Below are positions 51,481-54,514 of a stretch of 54,514 bases of DNA, one piece after another. Source of the stretch: Priapulus caudatus (lineage: Eukaryota > Priapulida > Priapulimorpha > Priapulimorphida > Priapulidae); the NCBI RefSeq assembly GCF_000485595.1, contig NW_014577181.1, positions 349,525 through 404,038 on the forward strand, read 5' to 3'. The notes beneath the pieces are model-generated. The model saw only the letters and a program-made list of their open reading frames with translations. It did no database searches and was not told the origin of the DNA. How positions within the stretch are numbered: position 1 is the stretch's first letter; every line of letters starts with the position of its first letter. Position numbers and translations under genes: made by a program.

Positions 51481-53184
51481 GTACATTCGTGCAGGGACGC
51501 AAATCCATTTTTAAAATAAATGCGGGACGGCCTCTTCATTTTAAATTCATAATGTTTGCCGAAATATTCTTCTTCTCGGGAGATACTGCGCATGCGCGAG
51601 CACCGTTTCAGACGTGCAGTACGTCCAAAGGAAATGTACGTAAATATAGCTTGCTGAGGGGGAGACTGGGAGAGTGGTCGCAAACTGAGAGAAGGTGGCA
51701 GGGATGACAGCCGAGGGGCGGTGGAAGGAGAAGGAGGATGAGCGTGCGACAATGGATACAAAGGGAAGGGCGGAGGGGATAAAGTAGGAGTTTTGCACCC
51801 TACAGGTTAGGGCGCTCGCCTAACTATAAGCGCAGGTCTACTGATAAGAATTTATTGCAGAAACCTATGTTGAGATATCCCCTGACCATACTAAATGCGC
51901 TTTCATCGCAAAATGAAACTCCTCTGGTTAGATATTGCGCATGCGCTAAAATAGTAACGTAGCCAGTTTTGTACTTAATGGGATATGCAGCGGGAACCTT
52001 ACATGCAAGGTCTGCTTCCTATTTCTGAAGTGAGGTCTACTGATAAAATTTTATCATATAGATCTATGCTAGGATAACCCTTCTTCATTTTAAATTCATA
52101 ATGTTTGCAAAATATTCTTCTTCTCGGGAGATATTACGCATGCGCGGGCACCGTTTCGGACGTGCAGTATACGGCCAAAGGAAAAGTACGTAAATATAGC
52201 TTGCTGAGAGAGTGGGGTGGGAAACTGAGGGAAGCTGGCAGAGAAGACAGCCAAGGGGCGGTGGAAGGAGAAAGAGGCTGAGCGTGCGACAATGGATACA
52301 AAGGAAAGAGCGGCGGGGATAAAGTAGGAGTTTTGCACCCTATACAGGCTAGGGCGCTCGCCTAACTATAAACGCAGGTCTACTGATAAGAATTTATTAC
52401 AGAAACCTATGTTGAGATATCCCCTGACCATACTAAATGCGTTTTCATCACAAAATGTAACTCCTCTGGTTAGATATTGCGCATGTGCTAAAACAGTAAC
52501 GTAGCCAGATTTTGTACTTAATGGGGTATGCAGCGGGGACATTACATGCAAGGTCTGCTTCCTATTTCTGAAGTAAGGTCTAATGATGGAATGCTATTAT
52601 AGAAATCTATGCTGGGATAACCCCTCTCCATTTTAAATTCATAATGTTTGCAAAATATTCTTATTCTCGGGAGATACTGCGCATGCACGAGCATAGCTTC
52701 AGACGTGCAGTACGGCCAAAAGAAATGTACGTAAATATAGCTTGCTGAGGGGGAGAGTGGTAGGAAACTGAAAGAAGGTTGCAGGGAAGACAGCCGAGGG
52801 GCGGTGGAAGGAGGAGGCTGAGCGTGCGACAATGGATACAAAGGGAAGGGCGGGCTGGGATAAAGTAGGCGTTTTGCACCCTACAGGCTAGGGCGCTTTC
52901 CTAACTATAAACACCGGTCAACTGATAAGATTTCATTACAGAAACCTATATGTTGAGATATCCCCTGACCATACTAAATGCGTTTTCATTACAAAATAAA
53001 ACTCCGCTGGTGAGATATTGCGCATGCGCTAAAACAGTAACGTAGCCAGATTTTGTACTTAATGGGATATGCAGCGGGAACCTTACATGCAAGGTCTGCT
53101 TCCTATTTCTGAAGTGAGGTCTAATGATGAAATGCTATCATATAGATCTATGCTAGGATAACCCCTCTTCATTTTAAGTTCATA

Positions 53185-54312
53185 AGCTACGTCTACACGA
53201 CGAACCTTAACTCGAGTTAAGGCCCGTGTAGACGCTTAACTCGAGTTAGCTTAACCTCCACGATAGGCGGCAGCACTAGTACGATGTACGTACACACGCA
53301 CGCACGCACGCACGCGTACTTGCACACGCACGCACACACTCATGCACGCACGTGTACGTGCACACGCAGCACGCACGCACGTGTACGTGCACACGCATGC
53401 ACGCACGCACGCCTACGTGCACATGCACACGCGCGAACGCACGCACGCACGCACGAACGTGTACCTGCACATGCGCGTACGCACGCACGTGTACTTGCAC
53501 ACGCACGCACACACTCATGCACGCACGTGTACATGCACACGCACGCACGCACGTGTACGTGCACCACACGGACGCACGCACGCACGCATGCACGCACGTG
53601 TACGTGCACACGCACGCACTCACGCAAGCACGCACATGTGCGTGCACACGCACGCACGCATGCACGCACGTGTACGTGCACACGCACGCACGCACGCACG
53701 AACGTGTACCTGCACACGAGCGCACGCACGCACGTGTATGTGCACATGCACGCACGGACGCATGCACGCACGTGTACGTGCACACACACGCACGCACGTG
53801 TACTTGCACACGCACGCACACGCGCACACATGCACGCACATGTACGCACTCACGCATGCACGCACGTGTACGTGCACACGCACGCACGCACGAACGCACG
53901 AACGTGTATCTGCGCACGCGCGCACGCACGCACGTGTACTTGCACACGCACGCACACACTCATGCACGCACGTGTACGTGCACATGTACGCACGCACACA
54001 TGCACGCACATGTACGCACTCACGCATGCACTCACGTGTACGTGCACACGCACGCACGCACGCACAAACGCACGTGTACGTACACACGTACGCACGCACG
54101 TATACGTGCACACGCACGCACACACGCACACACGCACGCACGTTTACATACACACGCACACACGCACGCACGTTTACATACACACGCACGCACGCATGCA
54201 TAATAAATCGGTAATAATCGCTATCGGGTGTTGTCGTGTAGACGCTACATAATCGCTAACTCGAGTTAACGCTTAACTCGAGTTAGCTTAACTCGTCGTG
54301 TAGACGAGGCTA
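53185..54312. mobile_element. TA-flanked TIR element carrying an (ACGC)n array
   Basis: Ends AGCTACGTCTACACGACGA and complement TAGCCTCGTCTACACGACGA; subterminal TTAACTCGAGTTAA/AACTCGAGTTAGCTTAAC words at both ends. The tandem unit it interrupts gives the empty site: TTCATAATGTTTGC elsewhere, TTCATA...TAATGTTTGC here, so TA is duplicated. The interior (53,284-54,200) is nearly pure ACGC/ACGT/ACAC. Confidence 0.82.
53284..54200. repeat. Alternating purine-pyrimidine (ACGC)n array
   Basis: About 0.9 kb of ACGC with recurring CACGTGTACGTGCACACG segments. Nearly every step alternates purine and pyrimidine. Open frames up to 322 codons (His/Thr/Arg or Cys/Val/Arg) on both strands are repeat artefacts. 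Confidence 0.95.
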
Positions 54313-54514
54313 TAATGTTTGCAAAATAGTATTATTCTCGGGAGATAAAACAGTGAAACATATAAAACAGTAACGTAGCCTGATTTTGTACTTAATGGGA
54401 TATGCAGCGGGAACCTTACATGCAAGGTCTGCTTCCTATTTCTGAAGTAAGGTCCAATGATGAAATTTTATCATAGATATATCTATGCTAGGATAACCCC
54501 TCTTCATTTTAAAT

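Larger units (their letters stand above)
51533..54514. repeat. Tandem repeat of about 540-bp units
   Basis: Unit starts at about 51,533, 52,082, 52,625, 53,166 and 54,501 (marker TCTTCATTTTAAATTCATAA). Units share TCGGGAGATA, GCGCATGCGC, CGTAAATATAGCTTGCTGAG, TAGGGCGCTCGCCTAACTAT and CAGCGGGAACCTTACATGCA. Copy 4 carries an inserted element and an internal deletion of about 340 bp. The array continues past the window. Open frames within it are not conserved. Confidence 0.88.

Noticed and set aside
53276-54252. Open frames up to 322 codons rich in His/Thr/Arg or Cys/Val/Arg
   Set aside because: Produced by the (ACGC)n array; open in all frames on both strands.

Overview
This is an animal nuclear genome window. 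Small exons with canonical GT-AG borders and conserved protein content sit in a sea of introns filled with DNA transposons, microsatellites and satellite arrays. Nothing looks bacterial. The two host genes are widely conserved in animals. The repeats (hAT, Tc1/mariner, a jockey-like LINE, many TIR elements) suggest a marine invertebrate, possibly a sponge or cnidarian, but the species cannot be fixed from the sequence.

Gene 1 lies on the minus strand and covers most of the window (41,076 down to 1,379, running off the left edge). Seven coding exons, recovered by joining splice phases, encode the first 250 residues of a G protein-coupled receptor kinase of the GRK4/5/6 type: N-terminal helix, basic lipid-binding patch, RGS-homology domain, and the start of the kinase domain with its glycine-rich loop and catalytic lysine. 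The remaining kinase exons lie left of position 1.

Gene 2 lies on the plus strand (45,783-50,436). Six exons give a complete 177-residue PX-domain protein matching sorting nexin 24. The two genes are divergently arranged. A 470-bp stretch at 41.08-41.55 kb may be a shared promoter region if a candidate first exon at 41,545 belongs to gene 2.

Layout from left to right: GA microsatellite (1-340); GRK exon 7; intron 6 with a fold-back mariner element; exon 6; a 14.7-kb intron with small palindromic elements, GA-rich tracts, an assembly gap with a duplicated flank, a 1.9-kb minisatellite of 21-bp units and a hAT element; exons 5, 4 and 3 (18.8-20.9 kb); a 15.3-kb intron with tandem repeats, duplicated composite repeats and nested TIR elements; exon 2; a 4.7-kb intron with four TIR elements; exon 1; the intergenic or promoter region; a hAT remnant and a decayed LINE interrupted by a small element carrying telomere-like repeats; the SNX24-like gene with a hAT nested in a TTAA-flanked element in its intron 4; and a roughly 540-bp tandem repeat, one copy of which is interrupted by a TA-flanked element loaded with an alternating purine-pyrimidine (ACGC)n array.

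The most unusual theme is the number of terminal-inverted-repeat elements whose ends or interiors are built from one short word repeated in both orientations, with a different word in each element. Several can be delimited to the base by target-site duplications, or by an empty site preserved in a neighbouring repeat copy.
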